Source: Enterobacterales bacterium CwR94 (GTDB lineage Bacteria; Pseudomonadota; Gammaproteobacteria; Enterobacterales; Enterobacteriaceae). From it: 64,000 nucleotides of DNA. The stretch covers positions 62,001 to 126,000 of the forward strand of contig KZ478066.1 in the NCBI GenBank assembly GCA_002837195.1. The letters run 5' to 3'. Both the position numbers and the translations under genes were made by a program. Positions 23,523 through 33,399 of the stretch are shown here, in pieces; positions within the stretch are counted from its first letter, which is position 1; every line of letters begins with the position of its first letter. Under the pieces are notes generated by a model that was given only the letters and a program-made list of their open reading frames with translations, was not told the DNA's origin and ran no database searches.

Positions 23523-26500
23523 TTAAACAATTAGCTGACTGAAACCCAATCCATTCAGTTTGCGCACGCGAATTTGTACGGGAATACGCTCTTTCAGCGC
23601 ATCGACATGGCTGATAATCCCAATGGTTTTCCCGCTGGCGTTGAGTGCGTCGAGGGCGTCCAGCGCCACATCCAGCGTTTCGGCATCCAGGGTGCCAAAA
23701 CCTTCGTCCAGGAACAATGAATCAATTCGCGTTTTGTCACTGACCAGTGCAGAAAGCGCCAGCGCCAGTGCCAGACTGACCAGAAAACTTTCCCCACCCG
23801 ACAGCGTGCGGGTATCGCGTTCACTGTCTGCCTGCCAGGTATCCACCACGCGCAGGGCTAAGGTGTCCTGAGTATCTCTGATCAGCAAGTAGCGGCCATG
23901 CAGGCGTTGTAGCTGCTGGTTGGCATGCCAGACAAGGTGTTCCAGCGTCAGGCTTTGTGCAAATTTACGGAATTTATCGCCGCTGGCTGAACCCACCAGA
24001 CGACTCAGCTGATCCCAGTCTTGTTGGTGGCCTTCCGCGTCTTTGATGCTGCTCAGTAAGGTCTGTTGCTGCTCGCGTTGTTGACGATCGTGGTCGATTT
24101 TCTGTCGTAGTTGGCCCTGCAATAAGCGGTTATCACGCAATTGTTGTTGATGCAGGGCTTGCTCAGCGTCCAACTGCTCCTGCGTTGGCATCTCTGCTGC
24201 GGGCGGATTGGCCTGATGTGCATCAAGGCTCTCCTGTGCGTGGCGGCACAACAGATTGGCTTGCTGCTGGTGTGCGGTGAGATGCTGCTCACGGGCTTTC
24301 AACTGTGCACGTTGTTCAGGATCGAGCAGGGCGGCCTGAAACTGGGTTTCATCGGCAAAATCGCTGCTGCGTAGCGCTTGCTGAAAATCAGCCTGCGCCT
24401 CGGTATGGCGCTGGTTGAGTTGTTCACGCTGTTGCAGCAGATGTTGGCGTTGACCTGCGATTTGCGCGGATTCGCTTTGCTGCTGTTGCAGTTGTTGCCC
24501 CAGCGCCGCCGAAGTGGCATGTAACGTCTCGTATTGCTGCTGCAGCGCTTCACGCACGGCGGTGACGTTTTGATCGCCAAAACAGTGCTGGCGGCGATCG
24601 CGTGCCTGTTTCAGCTCGTTAGCCAATACCGCATGCTGCTGTTGCAGTTCGCGGATTTGTTGTTGTTGCCAGCCGGATTCCTGCTCAAGCACGTTGACTT
24701 GCTGCTGCTGGTTTTGCCACTGCTCACGGGTTTGCAACAAAGAGGCTTCTTGCTGTTGCCAGTGTTGCCACTGCTGTTCGCAGGTTTCTAACCAGGCAGC
24801 GATAGCATCAGGGGCGGGCAGTGTGAGTCCCCGTGTTGCGAGGGCTGTGGCAATCTGTTCACGTTGCTGAGTTTGCTGTTCCAGATGCTGGGCGATGGCA
24901 TGGTTAAGTTGCGTGTGCTGTTGCTGCAGGCTTTCATATTTTTGCGCAGTGAGCGCCTGCTGTTGCTGAACCTGCTGCTGCGCTTGCACGGCAGCCTGGT
25001 GCTGTTGATAAGCAAGCTGCACCTGCTGTTGCTGCTGTTCCAGGGCGGCGAGTTGTTGTCGCCTGTGCTGAAGGGTTTGCTGCTGCTCTGCCAGCCATTG
25101 CGTTGCCTGTTCACTGTTTTCCATTGTGCAAGAAAAGGCCAGCGCATCACATACCGATTGCCACTGTTGCTCCAACTGCGTACGTGCTGCACCACAGGCG
25201 CTGCGCTGCTGCTCCAGACGTGCTAACTGCTGCTGATGCAGCTTTAGCTGCTCGCCTTTGGCGCTGCCTGCTTCGAACAACTGCTGTTCATCATATTGAA
25301 GTTGTTGCAGGCGCTGCATGTTGTCAGCTAATGACAGCTCCTGGTAGGCCTCGACGGCAGGGTGCTCAATGGCACCGCACAGCGGACAGGGGTGTCCTGC
25401 TTCCAGCTCTGCACGATGGCTTGCCAAACTCTTTATGGTTTTTTCCAGCTCCAGCTGTTTTTCCAAATCTTTACGGTGTTGATGCTTATCACTCCACTGC
25501 TGGCGTAATTGCGCCAGAGCAGGCTGTAACTGAGCGACCTGCTGATGCAGTTGCGTCCACTCCTGCTCAAGGCGCTGCTGCTCAGCCTGATTGTGGGCGA
25601 CTTGTGGAATAAGCAATGCCAACTGCTGGCGCTGTGTGGCAGTGGCATCCGCCTGCGCCAATTGATCGCGCAGGGGCTGTTCTGGCTGTGCGCTGAGTAA
25701 CTGCTCCCGTTGCTGTTGCGCCTGTTGTAAGGCGTTTTCACTGCGGCTGACCGTGGCATTCAACGGGATAAGCTGTTGCTCATTCGCCTTAAGTTGTTGT
25801 TCGAGCGTCTGCTGAGTAGCGCTCAACTGCCCGGCTTCATGCTGTTGTGCAGCCAGTGATTGGCTGGCCTGCGCCAACTGCTGTAATTGTTCGCGCCACA
25901 GGGGTAACTGGCGGCCCCATTCGGCGACGCTGCTGTGTTGCTGCTGCCACGCGGTGAGTTGTGTGATTTGCTGCTGTAACTTATCGCGTTGCTGTTGGCT
26001 TTGGGTGAGTGCTTGCAGACGTTGCACGTCTTGCTGTTCCTGCTCAGCTAATTTTTTCGCGGCCAGATTTTGCTGCTCACTCAAGGTGTGGATCTGCTGA
26101 TCCAGCGGCAGCACCTGCTCGACCATCAGCGTTTCCGTTTCACGCTGCTGCTGTTGATGTTGCTGCACGGCTTGCTGTTGAGCAGCATGCTGCTGTGCGA
26201 GGGGCGTCAACGATTGCTGCAGTGCACTTGCCTGCTGTTCTTGCTGTTGATGTTGTTGTTCCAGCTGGCGTAGATCTTGTTGATATTGCTGCAACTGCTG
26301 CCAGTGTGGGCGCAAGGCCTCAGCCGGTTCTGCGCGTGCCAGTCGGCGAAGGTCTTCTGCGGCCGCTTCCAGAGCCTGCTGTGCCGCTTGCTGCTGTTGC
26401 TGCTTCTCATTGCGTGCCTGCGTCAGCTTATCCTGCTGCTGTAGCCACTGGAGAAGGTGGGCATTTTTCTCCAGCTGCTGAGTGAGTACCTGCTCTGCGT

Positions 26501-27188
26501 CTGTCTGTTGTTGGCTCTGGGTTTCCAATGCCAATAAGGTCTCGTTATCCAGCAGTGCCAACCCGGCGGCACGGGCGCGCAATGATTCCAACGCGCTTTG
26601 TGTCTGTTTATGACGTTCATAGACGGCAATCGAAATTTGGCTGTAGATTTCGGTGCCGGTAATCTGCTCCAGCAGTTCGGCCCGCTCAGCGGGTTTGGCA
26701 TTCAAAAAAGCGGCGAATTGACCCTGCGACAGCATCATCGATTTGGTAAAACGGGAGAAATTCAGCCCCGTAATACTCTCTATTTGCTCCAGTTTTTCTC
26801 TGACTTTATCCGCCACGATTTGATTGTCCGCCAGGCGTGCCAGCTCAACGCGCGGCGGTTGCAGTTTGCCTTCGGCGTTGCCGCGCGATCGGGTTTGTCC
26901 CCAAAATGCGCGCCAGGCCACGCCTTTAACTTCAAACTCAACCTCAGCATGGCATTCGGCGCAACCGCGCGTCATAAGCTCATTTCCACTCTGCGAGACA
27001 CCGCCTAAGCGTGGGGTTTCGTGATACAGGCCGAGGCAGATGGCATCCAGCAACGTGGTTTTCCCGGCTCCGGTCGGCCCGGTAATCGCGAACAACCCAC
27101 TGCTGGCGAACGGCTCTTGCGTAAAATCGATATGCCATTCACCGCGTAAAGAATTGATGTTTTTAAAGCGCAAAGAGAGGATTTTCAT
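23523..27188 (-). CDS. sbcC: SbcC nuclease subunit (SMC-like ATPase)
   Basis: A 1221-aa SMC-like ATPase that partners SbcD to cleave DNA hairpins and protein-blocked ends. The N-terminal Walker A is GPTGAGKTTLLDAI. The C-terminal half has LSGGESFLVSLALALALSAL and Walker B SLFLDEGFGTLD. The zinc hook CPLC is at 601-604, at the midpoint of the two coiled-coil arms. It is some 170 residues longer than E. coli SbcC (1048), and the extra length is in arms extraordinarily rich in glutamine. It overlaps sbcD by 4 bases and so is translationally coupled. Confidence 0.95.
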   Translation of the reverse strand: MKILSLRFKNINSLRGEWHIDFTQEPFASSGLFAITGPTGAGKTTLLDAICLGLYHETPRLGGVSQSGNELMTRGCAECHAEVEFEVKGVAWRAFWGQTRSRGNAEGKLQPPRVELARLADNQIVADKVREKLEQIESITGLNFSRFTKSMMLSQGQFAAFLNAKPAERAELLEQITGTEIYSQISIAVYERHKQTQSALESLRARAAGLALLDNETLLALETQSQQQTDAEQVLTQQLEKNAHLLQWLQQQDKLTQARNEKQQQQQAAQQALEAAAEDLRRLARAEPAEALRPHWQQLQQYQQDLRQLEQQHQQQEQQASALQQSLTPLAQQHAAQQQAVQQHQQQQRETETLMVEQVLPLDQQIHTLSEQQNLAAKKLAEQEQQDVQRLQALTQSQQQRDKLQQQITQLTAWQQQHSSVAEWGRQLPLWREQLQQLAQASQSLAAQQHEAGQLSATQQTLEQQLKANEQQLIPLNATVSRSENALQQAQQQREQLLSAQPEQPLRDQLAQADATATQRQQLALLIPQVAHNQAEQQRLEQEWTQLHQQVAQLQPALAQLRQQWSDKHQHRKDLEKQLELEKTIKSLASHRAELEAGHPCPLCGAIEHPAVEAYQELSLADNMQRLQQLQYDEQQLFEAGSAKGEQLKLHQQQLARLEQQRSACGAARTQLEQQWQSVCDALAFSCTMENSEQATQWLAEQQQTLQHRRQQLAALEQQQQQVQLAYQQHQAAVQAQQQVQQQQALTAQKYESLQQQHTQLNHAIAQHLEQQTQQREQIATALATRGLTLPAPDAIAAWLETCEQQWQHWQQQEASLLQTREQWQNQQQQVNVLEQESGWQQQQIRELQQQHAVLANELKQARDRRQHCFGDQNVTAVREALQQQYETLHATSAALGQQLQQQQSESAQIAGQRQHLLQQREQLNQRHTEAQADFQQALRSSDFADETQFQAALLDPEQRAQLKAREQHLTAHQQQANLLCRHAQESLDAHQANPPAAEMPTQEQLDAEQALHQQQLRDNRLLQGQLRQKIDHDRQQREQQQTLLSSIKDAEGHQQDWDQLSRLVGSASGDKFRKFAQSLTLEHLVWHANQQLQRLHGRYLLIRDTQDTLALRVVDTWQADSERDTRTLSGGESFLVSLALALALSALVSDKTRIDSLFLDEGFGTLDAETLDVALDALDALNASGKTIGIISHVDALKERIPVQIRVRKLNGLGFSQLIV

Positions 27189-28405
27189 TCCGCAGGCTCC
27201 TCATGCAGGCCGTTGAGTGTGGAGGTAAATAACGTTTGCAAGCGCTCACGTTGCGCCTCCTCTAACTGAGGCTCCAGCGCCAGTCGGCGTTGAAAGACGT
27301 CTTGTACGCTCAGCTCAGCCAGTGTTTCTTTGTCTTGCGCAACGTGCTGAACGCGCGTTTCCCGCTGTCGACGCAACAGCAACACCTCTACCGGGTATTC
27401 CGCCGTCATGGCTTCCACGCGGCGCTGTAAATCGCTGAGCCATGCGTCGGCTTGTACTTCAATATCCAGCCAGATAACCTGCTCCGCGGCCACGGACGGG
27501 AGTTGCTGCAACTGCTGCTCAATCTCTGCCAGCGCTCCTTTCAGGAGCGCCATGGGCTGAAAACGCGGGATGGGTAACAATTGCGGCGCAGCGAGGATGC
27601 CGTTGCTAATCTCTAACAGCACCACGCTTTTTTCCTGCCCTAATTCATCAAAACTCAAGGGAATGGGGGAGCCGCTGTAGCGAATATTGTCATTGGCGGC
27701 CACTTTTTGCGCCCGGTGGATATGCCCCAGGGCAATGTAGTCGGCGGGCGGAAACGCATCGGCAGGAAAAGCATCCAGGGTGCCGATATAGATGTCGCGG
27801 ACCGACTCGCTGGTCGTAACACCCAGCGCGGTCAGGTGGCCGGTGGCAATAACCGGCACCTGAAGACCTGCTTGCTCGCGACGTTGTACGGCCAGTTGCC
27901 AGCAGGCGTGGTAGTGCGTGCGTATCGCGGTAAGCAAGTCACGCTGCTTTTCCACACCGTTTTGCCCGGCTTTGCTTTGCTGAATGTCGCGCGGGCGTAA
28001 AAAGGGGATTGCGCATAGCAGTGCGCCAGGGGAGCCGTCCCGTTGGTTAAGCGTGATGACCTGTTGCGCGATATCGTCACTGGCAGCGGCAATCACCTGC
28101 GTATTCAGGCAGGCGAGCAGTTCGCGCGATTCATTCAGCGTGGCGACAGAATCGTGATTGCCCGCCAAAATAATCAGTTGGCAGCCCGTGGCATGCAAAT
28201 CCACTACAAACTGATTGTAGAGTTCACGCGCGTAGCTCGGGGGCGCAGCGGTATCAAAAATATCGCCCGTCACGATCACGGCATCGACCTGATGACTATT
28301 AACCTGCGCAATCAACCAGTTAAAAAAAGCACGGTGTTCTGCAGCGCGGCTGCGCGTGTAAAAAAACTGACCTAAATGCCAGTCGGATGTGTGAATAATG
28401 CGCAT
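27185..28405 (-). CDS. sbcD: SbcD nuclease subunit
   Basis: A 406-aa calcineurin-like Mre11-family exonuclease. The metal-binding motifs are in order: DWHLGQFF near residue 7, GDIFDTAAPPS, GNHDSVATL, ATGHLTALG and ALGHIHRAQ. The C-terminal part provides the SbcC-binding region. ATG 28405 (minus) has GGGAGC. It is the first gene of sbcDC and divergent from phoB, with a 194-base promoter region shared by the two units. Confidence 0.95.
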   Translation of the reverse strand: MRIIHTSDWHLGQFFYTRSRAAEHRAFFNWLIAQVNSHQVDAVIVTGDIFDTAAPPSYARELYNQFVVDLHATGCQLIILAGNHDSVATLNESRELLACLNTQVIAAASDDIAQQVITLNQRDGSPGALLCAIPFLRPRDIQQSKAGQNGVEKQRDLLTAIRTHYHACWQLAVQRREQAGLQVPVIATGHLTALGVTTSESVRDIYIGTLDAFPADAFPPADYIALGHIHRAQKVAANDNIRYSGSPIPLSFDELGQEKSVVLLEISNGILAAPQLLPIPRFQPMALLKGALAEIEQQLQQLPSVAAEQVIWLDIEVQADAWLSDLQRRVEAMTAEYPVEVLLLRRQRETRVQHVAQDKETLAELSVQDVFQRRLALEPQLEEAQRERLQTLFTSTLNGLHEEPAE

Positions 28406-28513
28406 GGCGCTCCCGTGTGCGATCCCTCAGGGATGGATGCCGCCAGTATAAAGGGATTTTGTCTGCGCTTCCTCCTGCTCACATCCTGCTAATTTGCTTT
28501 GCTTTAGCCCGTG

Positions 28514-28545
28514 CTTTTTTCATAAAAGTGTCATAAAACTGACGC
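28514..28545 (+). promoter_or_regulatory. Pho box and promoter of phoBR
   Basis: Three direct repeats spaced 11 bases apart, TTTTTCAT, GTGTCAT and CTGACGC, match the PhoB-binding pattern (CTGTCAT plus an AT-rich 4-mer). CATAAT at 28545-28550 is the -10. The region replaces a normal -35, as expected for a PhoB-activated promoter, so phoBR is likely autoregulated. Confidence 0.82.
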
Positions 28546-28599
28546 ATAATGCCAGCGCACATCACTCGTGACACCGTTGTCACAACAGCAGGAGCAATA

Positions 28600-29289
28600 A
28601 TGGCTAAGCGCATTTTGGTGGTTGAAGACGAAGCCCCCATCCGAGAAATGTTGTGTTACGTGCTTGAACAAAGCGACTACCAGCCTATTGAGGCCGAAGA
28701 TTACGACAGCGCCATCAATTTGTTGATCGAGCCCTGGCCCGATCTTATCCTGTTGGACTGGATGTTGCCGGGTGGCTCAGGCATTCAATTTATTAAACAT
28801 TTAAAGCGTGAAGCAATGACCCGGGATATCCCGGTGATGATGCTCACTGCGCGTGGCGAAGAAGAAGATCGCGTGCGTGGCCTGGAAGTGGGCGCTGACG
28901 ATTACATCACCAAGCCGTTTTCGCCGAAAGAACTGGTCGCGCGAATTAAAGCGGTGATGCGCCGTATTTCACCGATGGCGGTGGAAGAAGTGATTGAAAT
29001 TCAGGGGCTGAGCCTCGATCCCTCTTCCCATCGCGTGATGTCAGAAAACACGCCGCTGGAAATGGGGCCCACCGAGTACAAGCTGCTGCATTTCTTTATG
29101 ACGCACCCAGAACGCGTCTACAGTCGTGAACAGTTGCTCAATCACGTCTGGGGCACTAACGTTTACGTTGAGGATCGCACCGTAGACGTGCATATTCGCC
29201 GTTTACGTAAAGCGCTGGAACTGACCGGGCATGATCGTATGGTGCAGACAGTACGTGGCACAGGATATCGCTTCTCAGCGCGTTTCTAA
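28600..29289 (+). CDS. phoB: Phosphate-regulon response regulator PhoB
   Basis: A 229-aa OmpR/PhoB-type response regulator, the same length as in E. coli. The receiver domain has acidic [10 protein letters not shown] and phospho-acceptor Asp53 in LLDWMLPG, plus Lys in ITKPFSPKE. The winged-helix DNA-binding domain includes [14 protein letters not shown] and [13 protein letters not shown] 28600 ([10 protein letters not shown]) has GGAG, and an upstream in-frame start at 28549 lies in the promoter. phoR starts 20 bases after its stop. It responds to low phosphate through PhoR. Confidence 0.97.
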   Translation: MAKRILVVEDEAPIREMLCYVLEQSDYQPIEAEDYDSAINLLIEPWPDLILLDWMLPGGSGIQFIKHLKREAMTRDIPVMMLTARGEEEDRVRGLEVGADDYITKPFSPKELVARIKAVMRRISPMAVEEVIEIQGLSLDPSSHRVMSENTPLEMGPTEYKLLHFFMTHPERVYSREQLLNHVWGTNVYVEDRTVDVHIRRLRKALELTGHDRMVQTVRGTGYRFSARF

Positions 29290-29309
29290 CTGTCCCACGG
29301 GAGTTTATT

Positions 29310-30635
29310 GTGCTGGATCGCCTCTCCTGGAAGAGACTGGCTTTAGAGTTGCTACTGGCCTGCCTGCCCGCGTTATTACTTGGGATGCTGGTGGGCTATT
29401 TGCCCTGGTTTTTACTGCTGGCGGTGTTGGCGGTACTGGGCTGGCACTTTTGGAATCTTCTGTTGTTGTCTGACTGGCTGTGGGTCGATCGTTCGATGAC
29501 GCCACCCAGCGGCCGTGGCAGCTGGGAACCGCTGTTTTATGGCTTGTATCAGATGCAACTGCGTAACCGTCGGCGTCGGCGTGAACTCAGTAACTTGATC
29601 AAGCGCTTTCGCAGCGGCGCGGAATCGTTGCCGGACGCCGTGGTGCTCATGACGGAAGAGGGCACCATCTTCTGGTGCAATGGCCTGGCGCAGCAGCATC
29701 TGAGCCTGCGCTGGCCAGAAGACAACGGACAAAATATCCTCAATTTGTTGCGCTATCCGGAATTTACCCAGTGGTTAACCCGCCGTGACTTTGCTCAGCC
29801 ACTGACGCAAGTCTTGAATAACGACCGCCACATTGAATTTCGCGTGATGCCTTACAGTGAAGGGCAATACCTGATGGTTGCACGTGACATCACTGAAAAG
29901 CATCAGTTGGAAGGCGCGCGTCGCAATTTCTTTGCCAATGTCAGCCACGAACTGCGCACACCCCTTACCGTGCTGCAGGGGTATCTGGAAATGATGCAGG
30001 ATGATATGCCGCAGGGGCCGATTCGTGAGCGGGCGCTGAATACCATGCGTGAACAAACGCAGCGCATGGATAGCCTGGTGAAACAACTGCTGACGCTATC
30101 GCGAATTGAAGCGGCACCGAGTATCGATCTGCATGAGCAGGTGGATGTGCCGATGATGTTGCGGGTGTTGCAGCGTGAGGCGGAAACACTCAGCAATGGT
30201 CGCCACGATATTCATTTTCATACCGATCCACACCTTAAAGTCTTGGGCGATGACGAACAGATGCGCAGCGCGATTTCCAACCTGGTGTATAACGCGGTGA
30301 ATCATACGCCTGCGGGAACGCGCATTGATGTCTGCTGGCTGCGCAACAAAGAGGGAGCCACGTTCAGCGTGACGGACAATGGCCCAGGCATTGCGACGGA
30401 ACATCTCCCACGGTTAACCGAGCGTTTTTATCGCGTCGACAAAGCGCGTTCGCGACAAACCGGCGGCAGCGGCCTGGGACTGGCGATTGTTAAACACGCG
30501 GTGAGCCATCATGGATCGCGCTTAGAAATTACCAGCGAACCAAACAAAGCCACCCGATTTACGTTTACCTTGCCACCAAGGTTGATTGTCGCGCTGACCG
30601 CCGTGAAAATGGCGGTGGGCGACAGTAACGGATAA
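29310..30635 (+). CDS. phoR: Phosphate-regulon sensor kinase PhoR
   Basis: A 441-aa membrane histidine kinase, 10 residues longer than E. coli PhoR. Two N-terminal membrane helices (about 10-52) are followed by a linker with [16 protein letters not shown], a PAS domain (about 95-195), the HisKA domain with His213 in [11 protein letters not shown], and an HATPase domain with [17 protein letters not shown] and [14 protein letters not shown]. The start is a GTG at 29310. It is followed after 4 bases by a PstS-like gene, so the unit is at least tricistronic. Confidence 0.97.
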   Translation: MLDRLSWKRLALELLLACLPALLLGMLVGYLPWFLLLAVLAVLGWHFWNLLLLSDWLWVDRSMTPPSGRGSWEPLFYGLYQMQLRNRRRRRELSNLIKRFRSGAESLPDAVVLMTEEGTIFWCNGLAQQHLSLRWPEDNGQNILNLLRYPEFTQWLTRRDFAQPLTQVLNNDRHIEFRVMPYSEGQYLMVARDITEKHQLEGARRNFFANVSHELRTPLTVLQGYLEMMQDDMPQGPIRERALNTMREQTQRMDSLVKQLLTLSRIEAAPSIDLHEQVDVPMMLRVLQREAETLSNGRHDIHFHTDPHLKVLGDDEQMRSAISNLVYNAVNHTPAGTRIDVCWLRNKEGATFSVTDNGPGIATEHLPRLTERFYRVDKARSRQTGGSGLGLAIVKHAVSHHGSRLEITSEPNKATRFTFTLPPRLIVALTAVKMAVGDSNG

Positions 30636-30639
30636 CAGT

Positions 30640-31575
30640 ATGAAACACGCGTTTTGGGGGCTGCTCCTCACGTTTTGCAGCTTTTGCAGTGCTGCGGCGA
30701 TGCCGCTGGTGGGGAACCTCAACAGCGTAGGGTCAGACACGTTGGGGAACCTGATGGGCTTATGGGGTGACGATTTTAATCGTCAATATCCTGGGGTCAA
30801 CGTGCAGGTCCAGGCTGCCGGTTCATCAACTGCACCGGTAGCATTGGCGGCAGGGGCGGCGCAACTCGGTGCCATGAGCCGCCCGATGCAGCTCAGTGAA
30901 CGGCAACTGTTTGCCGATCGTTATGGCTATCCGCCCCTGGCGATCCCGGTGGCGATGGATGCGTTGATGGTGATGGTGAATCAGCAAAATCCGCTAACGT
31001 CGTTGAGCACATTACAGTTGGATGCCATTTTTTCGGTGACGCATCGCTGTGGAGACGGCCATCAATCCAACAACTGGCGTGATTTTGTCAACGATCCTGG
31101 CTGGCAGCAGCGACAAATTACCCGGATGGGGCGCAATTCCGCTTCCGGTACCTGGGGCTACTTCAAGCAGCAGGCCCTGTGCAATGGCGATTTTCGTCGT
31201 GATGTGGCGGAGTTTCCCGGTTCAGCCGCGGTGATACAGGCGGTAGCCAATGATATTCATGCCATTGGCTACGCCAGCACGGGGTTAACACATTCGGGCG
31301 TGCGTCTGTTAGCCATTTCTCGTCCTGGCGAAGCGGCAGTCTGGCCGTCCGCCGAGGCTATTCGCACGGGCAAATACCCCTTTTCACGGCCGCTATACCT
31401 GTATGTCAATAAGGCGCCAGGTAAACCGTTGTCCCCGCTGACGGCGGCTTTTATTGACCGCATTTTGACGCCTCAAGGGCAGGCATTAGTCACGCGGGCA
31501 GGCTATCTGCCCCTCTCAGAAACGCAACTGGCCCAGTCACGCGCTGCCGCAGGGTTGTCTGCCTCCCCACGCTGA
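30640..31575 (+). CDS. PstS-like phosphate-binding protein
   Basis: A 311-aa exported binding protein of the PstS superfamily. A signal peptide ends near SAAAM, and the phosphate-site elements are visible: NSVGSDTLGNLM, AAGSSTAPVALAAGAAQ, and RNSASGTWGYFKQ. These are shorter, variant forms of the PstS loops. It starts 4 bases after phoR, so it should be PhoB-controlled. No PstCAB transporter genes are nearby. It may serve as an accessory periplasmic phosphate scavenger or a sensor partner of PhoR, but this is inferred. Confidence 0.83.
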   Translation: MKHAFWGLLLTFCSFCSAAAMPLVGNLNSVGSDTLGNLMGLWGDDFNRQYPGVNVQVQAAGSSTAPVALAAGAAQLGAMSRPMQLSERQLFADRYGYPPLAIPVAMDALMVMVNQQNPLTSLSTLQLDAIFSVTHRCGDGHQSNNWRDFVNDPGWQQRQITRMGRNSASGTWGYFKQQALCNGDFRRDVAEFPGSAAVIQAVANDIHAIGYASTGLTHSGVRLLAISRPGEAAVWPSAEAIRTGKYPFSRPLYLYVNKAPGKPLSPLTAAFIDRILTPQGQALVTRAGYLPLSETQLAQSRAAAGLSASPR

Positions 31576-32010
31576 ATGCGTGTGGAAATAAGCGATATCT
31601 GCTGTAAAGCTGTGCAAACGGACGCGTGTAAATGCGTCCTTTGTGCAGATTCTGAGAGTATTTCGTTGAAACACCCCCTCTATTGCATGCCTTTTGTACA
31701 AATCATCTAATGACATTTCTTTAATAAATGGCGTGATTCACCACCTCTGGTTTTATCTGCAACATATCCTACTGGTTTTTAGATCCCGCCTTGCCTTTCT
31801 TCGCTATAAACGTTTTACTTAGCGCCCTTGTCGATCATCCTCCTGGTGATAAGAATAAAATCCGCTCAAATACCCTGCGAATTGGGAAATAACCTGCGTA
31901 ATTATTCTGTGGATTAATAACTTAGCGACGTTTTAGTCGAAGGCATTCAGGGCGGGACGGGTGACGGCACTCTCTAACACAACATTCGACACAAACACCA
32001 CGGTATCGTT
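31576..32010. other. Intergenic region before brnQ
   Basis: A 435-base AT-rich gap. It begins with a short hairpin at 31620-31642 that may end the phoBR unit and must carry the brnQ promoter. I find no convincing reading frame, RNA or operator in the remainder. The ribosome site of brnQ is weak. Confidence 0.5.
31620..31642 (+). terminator. Weak terminator after the phoBR unit
   Basis: GGACGC and GCGTCC form a 6-bp stem with an 8-base loop followed by only three T residues, 44 bases after the PstS-like stop. Termination may be partial. Confidence 0.4.
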
Positions 32011-33330
32011 ATGAGTAAAAGTTTGACCTCTCGCGACATCATCGCACTGGGCTTTATGACCTTCGCCCTGTTCGTTGGTGCTGGCAATATCATCTTCCCG
32101 CCGATGGTGGGTATTCAATCCGGTGAACACGTCTGGATTGCGGCGCTGGGCTTCCTGGTGACCGCCGTTGGACTGCCGGTTATTACCGTCATTGCGCTGG
32201 CCCGCGTGGGCGGCGGCATTGATATGCTCAGTTCACCGATTGGCAAAGCCGCAGGCCTGGTGCTGGCCACCGTCTGCTATTTAGCCGTTGGCCCGCTGTT
32301 TGCCACACCGCGTACCGCGACGGTGTCATTCGAAGTGGGCATTGCGCCGCTGACCGGCGATGGCTGGTTGCCGCTGATGATTTACAGCGTAATTTACTTT
32401 GCGTTGGTGATTGGCATTTCGCTTTATCCTGGCAAGCTGCTGGATACCGTGGGGCATTTCCTGGCACCCTTGAAAATTGTTGCGCTGGTGGTATTGGGCG
32501 TGGCGGCGCTGCTGTGGCCCGCTGGCGGGATTACCACGGCAACCGAAGCCTATCAAAAAGCGGCCTTCTCAACGGGATTCGTTAACGGCTATCTGACCAT
32601 GGATACGCTGGGCGCTCTGGTGTTTGGTATCGTCATTGTGAATGCGGCGCGTTCACGCGGTATCGAAAACGAGGCTTTATTAACCCGTTACACCATGCTG
32701 GCAGGATTGATTGCCGGTTTGGGACTGACGCTGGTGTATCTGAGCCTGTTTAAGTTAGGCTCCGGCAGCGGCGGTCTGGTGGATCAAAACGCCAACGGGG
32801 CGGCCATCTTACACGCCTACGTGCAGCAGACCTTTGGTGGCATGGGCAGTTTCTTCCTGGCGGCACTGATTTTTGTTGCCTGCATGGTGACTGCCGTTGG
32901 CCTGACTTGTGCGTGTGCAGAGTTCTTCGCGCAGTATCTGCCGCTCTCCTACCGCACACTGGTCTTTATTCTCGGCCTGTTCTCCATGCTGGTGTCCAAC
33001 CTGGGGTTAAGCCACCTGATTCAGTTCTCCATTCCCGTGCTGACGGCGATTTATCCGCCTTGTATCGTGCTGGTGGTACTGAGCTTTACGCTGAAGTGGT
33101 GGAACAGCCGTTCGCGAATTGTTGCACCAACGATGCTGGTGAGCCTGTTATTTGGTATCATTGATGCGATCAAGACCACAAAATTCAGTGACATCCTGCC
33201 AGCGTGGAGCCAGCACCTGCCATTAGCAGAGCAGGGGCTTTCCTGGCTGCCACCGGTGGTGGTGATGTTAGTGATTGTAGCGGTGTATGACCGCGTAGCC
33301 GGGCGCCAGGCTATCGTCGCCCAGCAGTAA
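32011..33330 (+). CDS. brnQ: Branched-chain amino acid carrier BrnQ
   Basis: A 439-aa LIVCS-family sodium-coupled symporter with about 12 membrane helices, the same length as E. coli BrnQ. Long conserved runs include [40 protein letters not shown] and the [10 protein letters not shown] segment. It imports leucine, isoleucine and valine. It is followed by an intrinsic terminator that lies between it and proY, as expected for separately expressed genes. Confidence 0.95.
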   Translation: MSKSLTSRDIIALGFMTFALFVGAGNIIFPPMVGIQSGEHVWIAALGFLVTAVGLPVITVIALARVGGGIDMLSSPIGKAAGLVLATVCYLAVGPLFATPRTATVSFEVGIAPLTGDGWLPLMIYSVIYFALVIGISLYPGKLLDTVGHFLAPLKIVALVVLGVAALLWPAGGITTATEAYQKAAFSTGFVNGYLTMDTLGALVFGIVIVNAARSRGIENEALLTRYTMLAGLIAGLGLTLVYLSLFKLGSGSGGLVDQNANGAAILHAYVQQTFGGMGSFFLAALIFVACMVTAVGLTCACAEFFAQYLPLSYRTLVFILGLFSMLVSNLGLSHLIQFSIPVLTAIYPPCIVLVVLSFTLKWWNSRSRIVAPTMLVSLLFGIIDAIKTTKFSDILPAWSQHLPLAEQGLSWLPPVVVMLVIVAVYDRVAGRQAIVAQQ

Positions 33331-33351
33331 TCGCACTACGCAGTTATCTTG

Positions 33352-33379
33352 ACCACGGGCTTGCCCGTGGTTTTTTCTT
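33352..33379 (+). terminator. Intrinsic terminator between brnQ and proY
   Basis: ACCACGGG and CCCGTGGT form a stem with a CTTG loop, followed by TTTTTCTTTT. The tail ends only about 20 bases before the proY start codon, leaving no space for a separate proY promoter downstream. Confidence 0.9.
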
Positions 33380-33399
33380 TTGACAGGTAAGATGTTGTT

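Noticed and set aside
23523-27188. Long CAG/TTG-rich stretch that looks like a microsatellite or a repeat array, with many open frames on the opposite strand
   Set aside because: The repeats are the glutamine codons of SbcC. The opposite-strand frames are Leu-rich mirror images of it, and there is no CRISPR-like repeat-spacer pattern.
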